DNA of 64,000 nucleotides from Atherinomorus stipes (taxonomy: Eukaryota; Chordata; Actinopteri; Atheriniformes; Atherinidae), in assembly GCA_023101725.1 (NCBI GenBank), contig JALJCO010013425.1, positions 1 to 64,000 on the forward strand, written 5' to 3'. A model generated the notes under the pieces. It made no database searches. It was given only the letters and a program-made list of their open reading frames with translations, and was not told the origin of the DNA. A program made the position numbers and the translations under genes. Shown here piece by piece: positions 62,363 through 64,000 of the stretch (its first letter is position 1; each line of letters opens with the position of its first letter).

Positions 62363-64000
62363 GTTTGCAGCTTTATGAAACTACACTATGGTGTCTTGCA
62401 AGAAATGTCTCTTCAGGCATCTACTATTAAACTGAGCATCAGAATGAGGAAGAAATGGGATTTAAGTGACTTTGAATGTGGCATGGTTGTTGGTCTGAGT
62501 ATTTACTGGGATTTTCACACACAACCATCTCTAGGGTTTCCAGAGAATGGTCTGAAGAAGAGAAAATATCCAGTGAGCAGCAGTTGACTGGACCAGAATG
62601 TCTAGTTGATGTCAGAGAAGAATGGGCAGACTGGTTGGAGATAGGGCTGGGACAATCCGCAATTAAATCGTATATCGGCATTTGGAAGGTTGCCAGGCAA
62701 TTTGCTGTTTATCAAGGCAATTTTGAAAAAAAAGAAAACAAAAACAACGCTCTACTGTGCATTTAGAGACGTTTCTGGAGGAAATACATGACTGTTAGAG
62801 AAGCCCCGTTTCCAAACAGACCTACAATCCACATTCTCTCTCCTCAGTGCAGGTGCACTGTCAGCAGCCCTGTGACAGTGACAGGGTGCATCTCTTCAAT
62901 TCGAACTGACACAGCCCGTTTGCTTCGGGGTCTTTTAACAGAGTAGACTAATTGCAAATAAATATTATTTTTGTGTGTACCTACTGAAATGTTTACACAA
63001 GGGCTTTCATAAAGACATTTCATGAACACACCATCCAGCAAAGCTGATTTTAAGGTTGTTAGTGCAGTCTAGCCTGGATAGAGGTTAAAGTATTAAAGGC
63101 CTCCTTCCACTGAAAACCCGTTTAACTTGCTCCTTCTGAAATACGGGGGGTTTCACCTTGTTTACTTACACATGCTGACTTGCTAGCGTTGCGTTCCCCC
63201 TAGTCGGCTGTGCTTTCTCATCAGAGAAAGAATATGAAGAAAAGAGCGAATCGGGAACAGCCTTGCATTTCTACGTCACATTGCAAATAGCGTATTCCAC
63301 GTGGGGTTTCTATCTGTCCATTGGAAGGCAGGTAACCCTCCACTACACACTAGAAGTGGAGACAGCACGACTGTAGCTTCGGAGTTGAGAAGCTAATTAG
63401 CTAACTGTTTGTTAGCATGGCAGAACAAACTTGTTTGTCGGCTCTATTTCCTGTCTGTAATGAAAAAAGAGCGGAGGGCGGAGCTTCCTTCATACACTGA
63501 TGGGAGGCAGCCAATCAGACGGAAATTCATGAGAAGGACCCGGAAAAGCCTGCTGTTGGACCACAAGCCTCTCTTCTAGTATACAAATACAGCTGGATAC
63601 TAAGAAACCAGAAGGTTTTTTTTAAACATAAACGATGCAGAATGCATTCAATAATAATGGAGAACACAGAAATATTAATGAAATGACCATGGAAGTACAA
63701 CTTTAAAGTATTATATTACATAGTATTATACATATTATTAATAATATCTACATATACAATACATATAAAAAGTATGATAGTACTTATCACAAAGCCACGT
63801 CACAGGAGTTTCAGCACATACTGTACATGCAATTAAATTTGAATTATTCATGCAGCCATGCTGACTGGTAGGGATCAACATAAGACCCCGCCCCCCTGCC
63901 AATTTAATCGTGTATTGTCAATCTTGACCAATGACAATCTACAATTTAAAATTTAGAGGCAATTGTGCAGCCCTAGTTGGAGATGATAGAAAGACAACAG
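62363..64000 (+). mobile_element. Tc1-type element (GGCCACTT family), interrupted and cut by the window end
   Basis: CTGAGCATCAGAATGAGGAA, CATGGTTGTTGGTCTGAGTA, TGACTGGACCAGAATGTCTA, GAATGGGCAGACTG up to 62641, and again after the insert TTGGAGATGATAGAAAGAC at 63977, which is what follows in this family. The insert is the hAT-like element 62642-63975. Confidence 0.75.
62642..63975. mobile_element. 1,334-bp hAT-like element with perfect 8-bp target duplication
   Basis: Ends TAGGGCTGGGACAAT and, on the complement of the right, TAGGGCTGCACAATTG. GTTGGAGA is at 62634-62641 and at 63976-63983. Subterminal AATTAAATCGTATATCGGCA mirrors AATTTAATCGTGTATTGTC near 63900. No transposase frame; the middle (63100-63560) may hold a second inserted repeat, GTTTGTTAGCATGGCAGA at its edge. 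Confidence 0.9.

Noticed and set aside
58592..64000. search for hs2st1 exon 1
   Set aside because: No minus-strand start codon followed by a hydrophobic anchor and a glutamate-rich stem with a fitting donor site was seen, so exon 1 is presumed to lie beyond 64000.
1..64000. CRISPR arrays, rRNA, prophage or bacterial operons
   Set aside because: No spaced direct repeats or ribosomal sequence. Spliced vertebrate gene and fish transposons rule out a prokaryotic source.

Overview
The window is vertebrate nuclear DNA, most probably from a spiny-rayed teleost fish. One spliced gene is recognisable: heparan sulfate 2-O-sulfotransferase 1 (hs2st1), on the minus strand. Its exons 2-7 lie between 58591 and 39743 with clean GT-AG junctions and an exon layout that, from memory of the human gene, looks the same. 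Exon 1 (cytosolic tail and membrane anchor) is not in the window and would lie beyond 64000. The six exons encode 316 residues and keep the PAPS-binding loop, the HxH catalytic motif, four cysteines and two N-glycosylation sequons. No second intact protein gene, rRNA gene, functional tRNA gene, CRISPR array or bacterial-style operon was found.

Region 1-20.3 kb (downstream of hs2st1) is dense in DNA transposons: a Tc1 fragment at the left edge, a near full-length but broken Tc1 element (2909-4576), a second Tc1 element (5479-7463) split by a LINE tail with a clear target-site duplication, four large fold-back (palindromic) elements between 8.5 and 14.8 kb, a LINE reverse-transcriptase remnant (15.8-16.2 kb) and an inverted pair of tRNA-like repeat units (16.3-17.1 kb).

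Region 20.3-39.7 kb alternates between repeats (Tc1 fragments, LINE tails, two copies of one ~650 bp repeat of which one carries a further insert, a tRNA-like SINE) and low-repeat stretches rich in TAATTA-type homeodomain cores (about 20.5-21.9, 25.0-25.7, 29.0-29.9, 36.7-37.6 kb, plus 12.4-13.6 kb). These are candidates for conserved non-coding regulatory DNA. In human, HS2ST1 is near LMO4, a developmental regulator, so long-range enhancers in such a gene-poor flank would be plausible, but that is inference.

Region 39.7-64 kb is the hs2st1 transcription unit. Its introns hold a 21-bp minisatellite broken by an L1-like tail, a 1.2 kb fold-back element, hAT-type elements with 8-bp target duplications and nested palindromic MITEs carrying TCTCGCGAGA-like sites, two strong hairpins, a 330-bp purine tract, a P-element-like unit with a degenerate THAP domain, and at the right edge a 1.33 kb hAT-like element inserted in a Tc1 element.

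Family names for repeats rest on remembered sequence similarity and on structure (terminal inverted repeats, target duplications) read by eye. No database search was run.
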